A DNA stretch of 64,000 nt, taken from Anammoximicrobium sp964486845. Lineage in GTDB: Bacteria > Planctomycetota > Planctomycetia > Pirellulales > Pirellulaceae. Location of the stretch: positions 36,275 through 100,274 of the forward strand of contig CAZAQY010000002.1 of assembly GCA_964486845.1 (NCBI GenBank), written 5' to 3'. Position 1 is the stretch's first letter. Each line of letters opens with the position of its first letter. Below the pieces are notes generated by a model, which was not told the DNA's origin, did no database searches, and was given only the letters and a program-made list of their open reading frames with translations. Positions 41,701-50,052 of this stretch are shown one piece after another. The position numbers and the translations under genes are program-made.

Positions 41701-42342
41701 TCACTCCTCGTACAGTTCCGGAAACACGTCCGGCGACAGGCCTTGTTTGCGGATCAACTTCCGCAGACTGGCGAGGAAATCGAATTTGAAATTGGCCACC
41801 TGCTGTTCGCTGATGCCCAACTCGGCGGCGACGTCTTTGTTGGCCCAGCCGCCCACGAACAGCAGTTCGATGCACTGCAGCTTGGTCCAATCCCCGCGGT
41901 CGCGGAAGCGAGCCACCTGATGCTCGATCGCCTCGACCAGCGACTTTTCCTCCAAGTCGCTCCTTTCGGCGCTGCGCGCGTAGCTGCTGGGCGCGCGAAG
42001 CGGCGAAGCGGGCTCCCAGGGCGTCTTCGAATCGTCGCGGACAGAGAAGGGAATGGCGGGACGGCGGCCTTCGCGGCGCAGGTGATCGGTCAGCTTGTAG
42101 GCGCAGATGGAGAACAAGTAGCTCTCCAGCGAACGCTTGCCGTCGTAGTTGGGCAGGCTGGTGAGGAACCCGAGGAACGTTTCCTGGACGATGTCTTCAG
42201 CCGTAGCGCGGCGGCCGACTCGGCCTTCGACAAAGGCCAGCAGCCGGCCTTCATAACGCGCGATAAGATCGCCCCAGGCGTCGGATTCGCCGCGGCGAAT
42301 CCGGCCGATCAGCGACTTTTCGGCTCGGGACGGCGGGGGCAT
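41701..42342 (-). CDS. ECF-type RNA polymerase sigma factor
   Basis: The start at 42342 (MPPPSRAEKSL) gives 213 residues; 42384 and 42414 are alternatives. Region 2 (WGDLIARYEGRLLAFVEGRV, then AEDIVQETFLGF) and region 4 (CIELLFVGGWANKDVAAELG, then ISEQQVANFKFDF) are complete. No anti-sigma factor is adjacent. It is the last gene of a minus-strand group with a kinase, an FHA protein and two membrane proteins, suggesting that phosphorylation rather than an anti-sigma controls it (inference, cf. planctomycete ECF/kinase loci). Confidence 0.9.
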   Translation of the reverse strand: MPPPSRAEKSLIGRIRRGESDAWGDLIARYEGRLLAFVEGRVGRRATAEDIVQETFLGFLTSLPNYDGKRSLESYLFSICAYKLTDHLRREGRRPAIPFSVRDDSKTPWEPASPLRAPSSYARSAERSDLEEKSLVEAIEHQVARFRDRGDWTKLQCIELLFVGGWANKDVAAELGISEQQVANFKFDFLASLRKLIRKQGLSPDVFPELYEE

Positions 42343-42389
42343 ATCGAGACACGCATGCGCTGCGCGCGGCCCGGAATGCCTCATCGCTG

Positions 42390-42462
42390 AACCGCGACCC
42401 AACGGGGAACGCAAATCACGGACATCACCCGCTGCCGACGTGCTCCCCGTTGGGTCGCGGTT
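42390..42462. repeat. 19-bp-arm inverted repeat between sigma factor and membrane protein
   Basis: AACCGCGACCCAACGGGGA (42390-42408) is mirrored exactly at 42444-42462. The spacer is 35 bases. The repeat lies between two genes of the same group, so readthrough may be modulated by it. No T-run is present. Confidence 0.85.
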
Positions 42463-42490
42463 AAACGAATCCGAAGCACCCCCGGCCGGT

Positions 42491-43390
42491 CTACATGAGG
42501 CGACTCGCCAGCACGGCGCCGGCGACGATCACACTTAGTATGGCCGTTGCCGCCAAGAACTGCAAGCGTCCCGTGTAGTAGCCGCGGGTGGCCGTGTCGA
42601 GCCGGAAATAGGCGAAAACGACGCTCAGCAGGCACAACACGGCCCCAAATCCCAGGGCCAGGCCGCGCAGGCGGTGAGCCATCGCCGTCTCCCGGACATG
42701 TCGTTCCAGCTCGCCGCGGCGGCCGTCCAACTCTTTGCAGAATGCGGGCCCAAACTCCAGCAGCACCTGTGTCTGGTACATCGGCCCAAACGACAACTGC
42801 AGCTTCTCCTCAAAGGTATGCCCCGGCTTCACCAGTTGCTTTTGGATGTAACCCAGATCGTACGCGATCACGTCAGACGGGCGCAACTTGCCCGCCGCAG
42901 ACCGCCCGAAGTACTCGTCGATGAACGCCGCCACCGCCTTTTTCAACTCTTGCTCCAGGGCGGGCCCGCATTCGCCGAGCTTCTCCTGGGGGCCGGACGA
43001 GACCGGCACTCGGTAGACATCCCCCACCCGCTCCGGCTGGCTGTCGACCCATGTGGGACGCGCGGGCAGCGGCGTCTTGCCGGGATCGGCTTCCAACGGA
43101 ATCGCCGACTCATCCGCTTCCTCCGCCGCCGGGTTGTCTTTTGCGGCCGGCTCCGGGGATGCCTTGGCCGGTTTCTTGGCGTGAACCGGAATGACCGCCG
43201 GGGATTCCTCCGCCGAGAACGCAACGGGCACGGGAGCGGGCATGGCCGCCGCACGCCAAACGGCTACGCCCGCCAACAGAACGAGCAGCACGGTGAGCAC
43301 CGCCAGGCCCAGCCGCGCTGCCGGCGCAAAGGCCCGCGACACAACCGCCAGCACGAACACCAGCAACAGAATTCCAAGCACCAGGTTCAT
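42491..43390 (-). CDS. Membrane protein of the kinase/sigma cluster
   Basis: A 299-residue protein has two N-terminal hydrophobic segments (about residues 1-22 and 30-47), a Pro/Ala/acidic linker and a conserved-looking soluble domain (residues 110-230). A hydrophobic C-terminal region of two helices follows (235-299). No known family is recognised. Its start lies 5 bp after the kinase stop, so the two are surely cotranscribed. A sensor or partner role for the kinase is inference. Confidence 0.65.
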   Translation of the reverse strand: MNLVLGILLLVFVLAVVSRAFAPAARLGLAVLTVLLVLLAGVAVWRAAAMPAPVPVAFSAEESPAVIPVHAKKPAKASPEPAAKDNPAAEEADESAIPLEADPGKTPLPARPTWVDSQPERVGDVYRVPVSSGPQEKLGECGPALEQELKKAVAAFIDEYFGRSAAGKLRPSDVIAYDLGYIQKQLVKPGHTFEEKLQLSFGPMYQTQVLLEFGPAFCKELDGRRGELERHVRETAMAHRLRGLALGFGAVLCLLSVVFAYFRLDTATRGYYTGRLQFLAATAILSVIVAGAVLASRLM

Positions 43391-43395
43391 GGCAG

Positions 43396-45387
43396 TCAAA
43401 CCTCCCGCGGTTGTTGCACCAGCGCCGCTCGCTCCGCAGGCGTAACCCACGGCGCGGCCAACTGAACGGCTGCGGAAATCGTCGCGGCCACAACGAATCC
43501 CCAGGGCTGCGGGAACTCGCACAGCACGTGCATTGCCCAAGCCCACAGCAGGCACACGGCCGTGGAACCGATACTCAACCGCACTCTCCGCAGCGGATCC
43601 ATGGGCCGCCACCAACGTAGTACGGCGAACAGCCCGGCGAAATAGACCTGACAGGCGGCCAACGGCGCGTAGTCTTTGCCGTACACACCCGACAGCCACG
43701 AACCGCTGGAGATCGCGTGCGCCGTCCAGCCCCGCTGATCGGGAAGATCCAGCAACAACAGGCTGCTGGCGCCCCAAGCGATGGTCCCCAGGGCCAGTCC
43801 CGCCGCCAACATCACGACCCGGCGACGGAAGTGATCGCCCGCATCAGCTTCCCAGAACTTGGCCAGCGCGAGCAAGATCCACGACCCGATCGTGCTGGCC
43901 GACGCCAACCAGGCAAACTTGGCCCAGCCCACATTTGACCCGTCCAACGCGGTGCCCTCGAACAACAGAAACGCCAAACACAGCACGGCCGAGATGAACG
44001 CGGCCAGCAGCATCGAACCGCTCAATTCGGAAACGTGCTCGCTGAAGGGTTTGTTCCGCAGCTTGGCCCGCGCGGCCGCCAGCACGGCCCCGCTGTCCGG
44101 CCGCGGTCTGTGGGGTTGTTCCAGCTCCGCCAACGTGTGACTCCGCGGAGAGCGGCCGGTCAACTTGCGAATGCCCAGATAGACCAGGAAACCCATGCCC
44201 AACACGGCCGCCAGAGGGACCAACATCGGGTTGAAGTGCAGCACGAGGATGATCGCGATGATGATCAGCGCCTTGGTCGAGCCCGTCATGCCGGCTGTAG
44301 CGGCCGGAAGGCCGGCGGGTCGGTGCGTCGGGTGGGGCGTCGGACGGACGGCAAACGGGGTCGCCTGCGGGCGCGGCGAGCCGTGGCCCGGCAACACGAT
44401 TTCCGCCTGGACGACTTCGTGGTGCCTGACGGGTCCGAAGACGATCTCCGGCTCGGCTTTCTCGGCTGCGGCCGCCGGCTTGGCGTTGATGCCGGCCGGC
44501 GGCGGTTGCCAGACGATCTGCAGCGCGTCCAGCATTTCCTGCACGCTGCGAAACCGTTTCAGCGGGTCCTTGCGCAGGGCCCGTTGAATCACGTCCCGAT
44601 ACGGCTGCGGCACGGGCGACAGGTCGGGGTTGTCCGTCAGGTGTTTCATGATGATTTCCTGACTGCTCTCCCCGTCGAACGGCACTCGCCCCGTGAGCAT
44701 TTCGTACAGCATGATGCCCAGGGCATAGGTGTCGACCTCCTTGCCGTACACGCCGCGGCCGATTTCCGGCGCCATGTAGTGGACGGTGCCCACGCTTTCC
44801 GTCTGGCCGCTGCGGCGACTGGTGGAGATGAACTTCGACAGGCCGTAGTCGCCGACCTTGATGAACCCCTGGTCGTCGAAGATATTGGCCGGCTTGAGAT
44901 CGCGGTGGACGATGCCGTGATCGTGCAGGCAATCGACGCCGGCGGCGATGCCGCGGAACCAGCGCTCGGCCTCGTCGGCGGGCAGACCGTTGGGATTCCG
45001 GTCGATGACGGCTTTCAGGCTCTCGCCGCCGACATATTCCATCACGACCCACGTCTGGCCTTCGTCGTCCGACTTCATATCGTACAACGCGATCAGGTTG
45101 GGGTGCTTCAGGTTCAGGCACTGCTTGACGCCCCGGACCTCGATCTCCAGGTTGCGTTGAATCCGCTTTAGCGCGACCTCTTTGCCGGCGTCCGTCTTGG
45201 CGAAATAGACGTCGCCGAAGCCGCCAATGCCGACGCCGCACTGGATTTCGTAGCCATCGAGGGGGCGGGCGCCCGTTTTGTAGGCGAATCTCATCTTTCC
45301 GCCTGCTTTGGGTTGAGGCTGCCGGGGAGCGGCCGCCTGGCCGCCCATCAGTTCTTCTGCTTCTAGCGTAGCGGTCAATGGCAACAT
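43396..45387 (-). CDS. Eukaryotic-like Ser/Thr protein kinase with polytopic C-terminus
   Basis: A 663-residue protein has the kinase domain at about residues 45-310. The Gly loop is GVGIGGFGDVYFAK, the ATP-binding Lys is in VALKRI, the catalytic loop is HRDLKPAN (about 160) and the metal site is DYG (GDYGLSK) instead of DFG. APE is conserved as MAPEIG. A Pro/Ala-rich linker follows, then six or so hydrophobic helices (about 375-640). The kinase is preceded by an FHA gene and followed by a membrane protein and an ECF sigma factor. The DYG variant usually remains active. Confidence 0.93.
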   Translation of the reverse strand: MLPLTATLEAEELMGGQAAAPRQPQPKAGGKMRFAYKTGARPLDGYEIQCGVGIGGFGDVYFAKTDAGKEVALKRIQRNLEIEVRGVKQCLNLKHPNLIALYDMKSDDEGQTWVVMEYVGGESLKAVIDRNPNGLPADEAERWFRGIAAGVDCLHDHGIVHRDLKPANIFDDQGFIKVGDYGLSKFISTSRRSGQTESVGTVHYMAPEIGRGVYGKEVDTYALGIMLYEMLTGRVPFDGESSQEIIMKHLTDNPDLSPVPQPYRDVIQRALRKDPLKRFRSVQEMLDALQIVWQPPPAGINAKPAAAAEKAEPEIVFGPVRHHEVVQAEIVLPGHGSPRPQATPFAVRPTPHPTHRPAGLPAATAGMTGSTKALIIIAIILVLHFNPMLVPLAAVLGMGFLVYLGIRKLTGRSPRSHTLAELEQPHRPRPDSGAVLAAARAKLRNKPFSEHVSELSGSMLLAAFISAVLCLAFLLFEGTALDGSNVGWAKFAWLASASTIGSWILLALAKFWEADAGDHFRRRVVMLAAGLALGTIAWGASSLLLLDLPDQRGWTAHAISSGSWLSGVYGKDYAPLAACQVYFAGLFAVLRWWRPMDPLRRVRLSIGSTAVCLLWAWAMHVLCEFPQPWGFVVAATISAAVQLAAPWVTPAERAALVQQPREV

Positions 45388-45403
45388 TTTCCAGCTTCCT
45401 CCG

Positions 45404-46540
45404 TCACGCGACCTGCCGCAGGCAAAAGGAAAAATCGCTTCCTTCCACGTGCGCGCCCGGCGCTACGGGCGCTTGGCCCTCGCAGCGGCGACCGTCCACA
45501 TCCAGCGGTTCCAGGGCGCGGCAAAACAGCCGCTCGTCGCGGCGGAACAGGACGACATCCTGCGACCACTCGCGGCACACCACGTGGTCCTGCCATTTCG
45601 GCCCCAGGACACACGATTCCGCCATCAGCAGAATCCCGGCGGCCGAAGGCTCCGTGCGGTGCCGCGACAGGAATTCCAGCCGGGCGGTGGCACTGAGCGC
45701 GTGCGGCTGCCGAAAACGCAGCCGCACGCCCTCACCCAACTCGATTTCGTCCCCATCCGTCAGATTGGCGGGCTCGCGAATCCGCCGGCCGTTCACGCGG
45801 ACGTTCTGCAGGGGTTCGATCAAGTAGCCGTCCTCGCGGCGCAACCGAGCGTGCTGCCGGCACAGGTCGCCCATGATCGGGATCTCGATCGCGTTGCCCG
45901 GCGTCGCCAAACCCAAACCGACGGAGTCTTGCAAACACACCAAATAACCGCCGACCCCGTCCACCCAGAGCATGAACCGGCAGGCCGCGGGGCCGGCACC
46001 CTCCGCTCCCGCTTCCCTGGACGGCGTCATCGCGTCCGGCGCCATCCGGCCGGGTTGCGGGCCGCGCCGCAGCGAAGATCGTCCGTCGCGACCGCCCCGT
46101 TCCGCGGCCGCCAATCGGCGCGCCGTTTCCAGCAACCTGCGAACCGCTTCGGGAGCCGCGGCCCGCCGCCCGATCGAGTCCAGCCGCGAGACCGCTTTGG
46201 CGGACTCACCCGCAGCGATATCTGCTTCGGCCATGTACAGCACGTGATCGATCATCTCCTGACGCAGCGCCAGCAATCCCTCGGTCCGGCCGGCCAACGA
46301 GCAGGACGTCTCCACGTCCCGCCAACCATCGGACAACTCTCCACTGAGAATTCGCCGCCGGCCCCGCTCGGCGATTTTCCCCGCGACTTCGGCCGCCAAC
46401 TGCTTGCCCGGCCGGTACTGCCGCAGGTCGCCGCCGCAGATCAGCTGTTCGGCTTCGTCCAGCCGGCCGCCTCGGACGGCGTCCTCCGCCTCGCGCAATT
46501 GCATCCGCCAGCTGCGAAACATGGCCCTGCACCCCATCAC
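45404..46540 (-). CDS. FHA-domain protein with helical N-terminus
   Basis: A 378-residue protein (or 372 from the ATG at 46522) has a TPR-like helical region at residues 5-140, an Arg/Gly-rich linker, and an FHA domain at about 200-290 (IPIMGDLCRQHARLRREDGY, NVRVNGRRI). FHA domains bind phosphothreonine. The gene lies 16 bp upstream of the kinase. It probably recruits phosphorylated kinase or substrate. Confidence 0.8.
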   Translation of the reverse strand: MMGCRAMFRSWRMQLREAEDAVRGGRLDEAEQLICGGDLRQYRPGKQLAAEVAGKIAERGRRRILSGELSDGWRDVETSCSLAGRTEGLLALRQEMIDHVLYMAEADIAAGESAKAVSRLDSIGRRAAAPEAVRRLLETARRLAAAERGGRDGRSSLRRGPQPGRMAPDAMTPSREAGAEGAGPAACRFMLWVDGVGGYLVCLQDSVGLGLATPGNAIEIPIMGDLCRQHARLRREDGYLIEPLQNVRVNGRRIREPANLTDGDEIELGEGVRLRFRQPHALSATARLEFLSRHRTEPSAAGILLMAESCVLGPKWQDHVVCREWSQDVVLFRRDERLFCRALEPLDVDGRRCEGQAPVAPGAHVEGSDFSFCLRQVA

Positions 46541-46700
46541 CGTAGCCCTCTCGCTCCGCGAGAGGAAAAGCAGTCAGAGCAGCCCTCTCGTTCCGCGAGA
46601 GGAAAAGCAGTCACCGTAGCCCTCTCGCTCCGCGAGAGGAAGAGCAATCAAAGCAGCCATCCCGCTCCGCGACAGGAAAACCATCTCGCGGAGCGAGATG
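46541..46700. repeat. Four tandem ~37-bp repeats with internal hairpins
   Basis: Units begin near 46541, 46577, 46614 and 46651 with the shared word CTCTCGCTCCGCGAGAGGAA (variation in units 2 and 4). Each unit forms a small hairpin (CTCTCG...CGAGAG). A fifth, inverted partial copy (CGCGGAGCGAGATG) closes the array near 46687. It lies between the coiled-coil gene and the FHA gene. Confidence 0.85.
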
Positions 46701-46716
46701 TCTACGCTTTCCACCG

Positions 46717-47529
46717 TCACTTCTCGACGCCGACGAATTTGGAATCCTCGCCCTGCTGCCCTTGGGCCTTTTCGTACTCGGCGATCCGCTCCAAGATCTT
46801 CGCGTTCTCGGCCGGTGTCTCCAGCGGGATCTCATCCAGCACCAGATCGTCCGCGTTGACCATCTGAGCGTCGACCTCGATCCGCGATTCGATATCGCTC
46901 AGCAGCTGGCGCGTGCGGGACAACTGGCTGTCGTCGATGACAAACTCGTTGGCCGCCTTCGCCACTTCGACCATCTTCAGCCGAGCCTCCAGGTTCTCGA
47001 CCTCGACTTCCAGTTGCCGCTTGGCCGCGATCATGGCCTTGAGCTTTTCCTGAGCGGCGCTCAGCCCGCGTTGGCGAGCGTCGAGGATCTTGCCCAGCTT
47101 CTGTACGGTGGCATCCTTCGTCTGGTACCGATCAAAGCGATTGGTCAGGTCGGTTTCCACCTGCTTGACCGTGTACGTCTGACCGGCGTACACGTAGTTG
47201 CTGTCCCCCCGCGACAGATCGCTCTTGAGAGTCTGGATCTGGCTCCAGCTCTTGGCCAATTTTGCCTGCTCGTCCGTCACTTGGGCGACAAGTTTTTGCA
47301 GATCGAGTTCCTCGCGGGCGATCTGCCGCTTGTGTCGACTGATCTCCGGATCCAGGTCCTGGATCATCTTCCGCGCCCGTTCCAACTCGAACTGAACCGG
47401 GACGGAATGCCTCACGGAGTCCTTAACCCGACCAAAGCTGGTCTTGACGTAGCTGAACGCGTCGCGACCAAACAACAGCCCCAGCAGCAGCGCCAGGGCA
47501 CCACCAGCGATCAAACCTTTCTTCAACAT
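46717..47529 (-). CDS. Membrane-anchored coiled-coil protein
   Basis: The ATG at 47529 follows GGGAGG and gives 270 residues. A single N-terminal hydrophobic segment (residues 5-24, GLIAGGALALLLGLLFG) precedes a long heptad-rich coiled coil (about 45-225). The C-terminus is acidic. It resembles PspA/IM30-like or spacer proteins only in being coiled-coil; no homology is claimed. It is the first gene of the kinase/FHA/sigma group. Confidence 0.7.
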   Translation of the reverse strand: MLKKGLIAGGALALLLGLLFGRDAFSYVKTSFGRVKDSVRHSVPVQFELERARKMIQDLDPEISRHKRQIAREELDLQKLVAQVTDEQAKLAKSWSQIQTLKSDLSRGDSNYVYAGQTYTVKQVETDLTNRFDRYQTKDATVQKLGKILDARQRGLSAAQEKLKAMIAAKRQLEVEVENLEARLKMVEVAKAANEFVIDDSQLSRTRQLLSDIESRIEVDAQMVNADDLVLDEIPLETPAENAKILERIAEYEKAQGQQGEDSKFVGVEK

Positions 47530-47792
47530 GTTCCTGCCTCCCAAGTATGGTGTGTACGGGTGAAAATTGCCGTTGAGCCGTCCCTTCAACTTGTCGCCGT
47601 CCTGGGCATGACCCACTGGCAATAGTTCGTCGCCGACATACGGAACTTGGCTTCCCACTTGAATTTTTTCAAAAAAACCGTGCGACCGACGTGAGGGAGC
47701 TGGAGAAGAGGCCAGAACGAGAATCTGGGCGGCCTGGGAGGCATGCAGAGGCAGAAATCCCCCTCCAGTTGGATTCGATCGCTTCGCCTCTT

Positions 47793-47883
47793 GGCGAACG
47801 GTGGGCGTTAGCCCACCGGTTTTTCGGCGTGGCACAGCCTGCTAGCAGCAGAAGAACCGGTGGGCTAACGCCCACCGTTCGCC
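47793..47883. repeat. 29-bp-arm inverted repeat
   Basis: GGCGAACGGTGGGCGTTAGC and nine further bases (47793-47821) are mirrored exactly at 47855-47883. Each arm itself folds (GGTGGGC...GCCCACC). The right arm truncates a ThuA-like remnant whose reading frame continues into it. Confidence 0.88.
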
Positions 47884-48084
47884 GAGGTGAGACAGCGGAC
47901 TATCGCCCAGCTTCGCGAAATCCTCCGGCAGGAACGGATCACGCTCGTGGATATTGTTCATCACCAAGGCGTCGAATTGCGGCAGGCGGTCGGGCAACAG
48001 TAGCCGCGGGTCATCGCTGATCACGACCTGAAACGCGCCGGTCTTCGCGGCCAGCACCTCGATCGCCCGCTCGGCGAACGGATT
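47842..48084 (-). pseudogene. Fragment of a ThuA-domain protein
   Basis: The frame NPFAERAIEVLAAKTGAFQV continues VISDDPRLLLPDRLPQFD and ALVMNNI, the pattern of ThuA (trehalose-utilisation, glutamine-amidotransferase-like) domains. Only about 65 residues survive. The downstream side passes into the palindrome at 47855-47883, and the upstream side lacks the beginning of the domain. Confidence 0.65.
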
Positions 48085-48231
48085 GGGTTGGTGCGTCCCT
48101 GGTCTCCTTGCACAAGAGGAACCATCGATGCAGGATCTGCCCGTCCTGGCGTGCGGCACGTTGTCGCCGCTTTTCGCAGCAGCTGGCAGTGCGTCGAGTA
48201 CGGTCGTTCTTCAGGCCGCCTGATTCGCTCC

Positions 48232-48903
48232 TCAAAATGCCGGCAGCCCGAGGATCAGGCGCAGCGTGACGGTGACCAGCAGGTACAGGGAACAATGGAC
48301 AGCAGCGGTGCTGGGTTCCAGGTCCAGGCTCAGGAAGGCCCCGAAGGTTCCGATGCCGACCATCACGGGCGCGATGAACACCATGTGGATGACCTCCAGG
48401 CGATCGCCGCCCAAGACGTAACCGGTGATCAGCGCAACCAAGCCCCACAGCAGCGCGTAGACCGCGGAACAAGCCACGACTCGCAACGAAAGCTCTGTGC
48501 CCGAGTACGGCTCCAATTCGTCGTCCCGCAGAAACGTGTACCCGGCCCAAGCCAAGGGCGGCGCCAAAGCGATCGCGCCCAGGGCCAACAGCCAGATCGG
48601 CACGTCCCCCTCGGGCGAGCGAAACATCCACGCCACGGCGAGCACGATGACGATCGCGACCAGGATGACAGCGGTCAGCAGGGGCGTGACCTTGGTTTCC
48701 TTGCGGGCGATCGGCTTCAGAACGGCGCGGCCTCGGGCGTCTTTCGGCCCGAACTCTTCCGGCGCGTGAATGACGACCTCTTCGCCCTTCTCCGGGACGT
48801 GGATCACCGTCTTGCAGTGTGGACAGGGACCCTTCTTGCCGGCGAACTTGTCGCTGACACTGAAACGCTTCTTACAGCCTGGGCAAACTACCGGAATGGG
48901 CAT
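48232..48903 (-). CDS. Zinc-ribbon membrane protein
   Basis: A 223-residue protein begins with a zinc ribbon (CPGCKKRF...CPHCKTVI, residues 8-31), a short charged linker, and about five hydrophobic helices from residue 75 onwards. Such proteins are abundant in planctomycetes; their role is unknown. It ends near a region of remnants. Confidence 0.7.
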   Translation of the reverse strand: MPIPVVCPGCKKRFSVSDKFAGKKGPCPHCKTVIHVPEKGEEVVIHAPEEFGPKDARGRAVLKPIARKETKVTPLLTAVILVAIVIVLAVAWMFRSPEGDVPIWLLALGAIALAPPLAWAGYTFLRDDELEPYSGTELSLRVVACSAVYALLWGLVALITGYVLGGDRLEVIHMVFIAPVMVGIGTFGAFLSLDLEPSTAAVHCSLYLLVTVTLRLILGLPAF

Positions 48904-48951
48904 ACGCGGATCGAGTTTACGACAAAACAGGTATCGTGTGATTCACGGGAG

Positions 48952-49443
48952 TCAACAACAGTCCGCAAGATCGTCTTCGTGGATCATCGTAAAGCCTTTG
49001 CTCTCGAGCGTCTCGGCGGCCGCCTCCAGATTGTCCACCATCAAGGCCATCACGGGGTTGTCCCGGGGATGGATAATCAAGGGGTAGGCTTGGATGATGT
49101 TGATTTCCGCCTGGAGCAGGGCGGAACAGATTTGGACCAGCGGCTGCGGCCCTTCGGGCAATTCCACGCACAGCAGATCGCTTTCGATGATGGTCAGGCC
49201 GGCCCGCTCGAGGATTTCGCGCCCTTGTTCGGGCCGGCTCAAGACGATCCGTACGAAAGCGCACTCCGTGGCATCGTTGATGGACAGCCCCACGATGGTA
49301 ACGTGACTGCCCTCGAAGCGGCGCACCACCTCGAGCAACTGCCCCACTCGGTTCTCCAGAAAAATCGTAAACTGGCGAATGCTGGGATAATCGTGGCTAC
49401 GCGCCGTGGCAAAGTCGATTGCGGCACCTTCTCCAATACTCAT
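48952..49443 (-). CDS. Tandem ACT-domain protein
   Basis: A 163-residue protein has two ACT modules: residues about 22-85 (RQFTIFLENRVGQLLEVVRR) and about 90-155 (SDLLCVELPEGPQPLVQICS). The arrangement resembles regulatory subunits such as those of acetolactate synthase or stand-alone ACT-pair proteins, but no catalytic partner is nearby. It is unrelated in detail to the ACT protein at 14546. Confidence 0.85.
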   Translation of the reverse strand: MSIGEGAAIDFATARSHDYPSIRQFTIFLENRVGQLLEVVRRFEGSHVTIVGLSINDATECAFVRIVLSRPEQGREILERAGLTIIESDLLCVELPEGPQPLVQICSALLQAEINIIQAYPLIIHPRDNPVMALMVDNLEAAAETLESKGFTMIHEDDLADCC

Positions 49444-49516
49444 CAGCCCCCCCCGCGTCTTTCAGTTAGAACCGTTTGATCGCTAACGAGCGTTTCTCAC
49501 GCATCACGTTACTAGG

Positions 49517-49565
49517 GCTTGCGAAACGTGCGGGTCGAACCGACTTTACCAAACGTTTCGCAAGC
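49517..49565. promoter_or_regulatory. 13-bp dyad between divergent genes
   Basis: GCTTGCGAAACGT (49517-49529) is mirrored exactly at 49553-49565 (ACGTTTCGCAAGC) with a 23-base spacer. It lies between the divergent ACT-pair and acyl carrier protein genes, upstream of both. It may be an operator or a hairpin in the leader. Confidence 0.55.
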
Positions 49566-49755
49566 ACAACTATAGGGAAATTAAGAGGTTCGGTCAACGC
49601 AAAAACCGTCTTTCGCGGCGGCTGGCAAGATATGCAGGATAAGCGGACGGCACGAACAGCGGGCAGAAAATGAGCAGACCGGTGCTAGAATTCGGGTTGC
49701 CTTCAGCATCCGCGTGAGAAACGATTCGATATCGCCCGTACTCGGAGTAACGCTC

Positions 49756-50052
49756 GTGATCCAAACCGAAGCCCTGTCTCAGAGTGAATCCACGATTGCA
49801 GAAATGGTTGTGGCAGTGCTGGCCGACAAACTCGGCAGGCCGCCGCGGTCTATTCGCATGGATGACGACTTGCTCCGCGACCTCGGCATCGACTCGATGA
49901 GCATGGCCGAAATGACGGTCTTGGCCGAGCAGGCAGTCGGGGTCCGCATTCCGGGAAACGAGTTACTGGACGCGCAGACGGTCGGGGACCTGGTTCGCTT
50001 GCTCAGTCGCCAGTCCCGCAGCGGCAATCGCCTGGAATCGGCGGTCCCCTAG
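49756..50052 (+). CDS. Acyl carrier protein
   Basis: The GTG at 49756 follows GGAG with 8-base spacing and gives 98 residues; an ATG at 49714 would add 14 non-conserved residues. The phosphopantetheine attachment motif DLGIDSMSMAE is present (Ser47). It is slightly longer than housekeeping ACPs and stands alone, without fab genes. Its stop overlaps the stop of the convergent cytochrome c synthetase gene by 4 bp. A specialised acyl or amino-acyl carrier is likely (inference). Confidence 0.85.
   Translation: MIQTEALSQSESTIAEMVVAVLADKLGRPPRSIRMDDDLLRDLGIDSMSMAEMTVLAEQAVGVRIPGNELLDAQTVGDLVRLLSRQSRSGNRLESAVP

Noticed and set aside
46541..46700. Possible CRISPR array
   Set aside because: The 37-bp units are contiguous, without unique spacers, and no cas genes are nearby.
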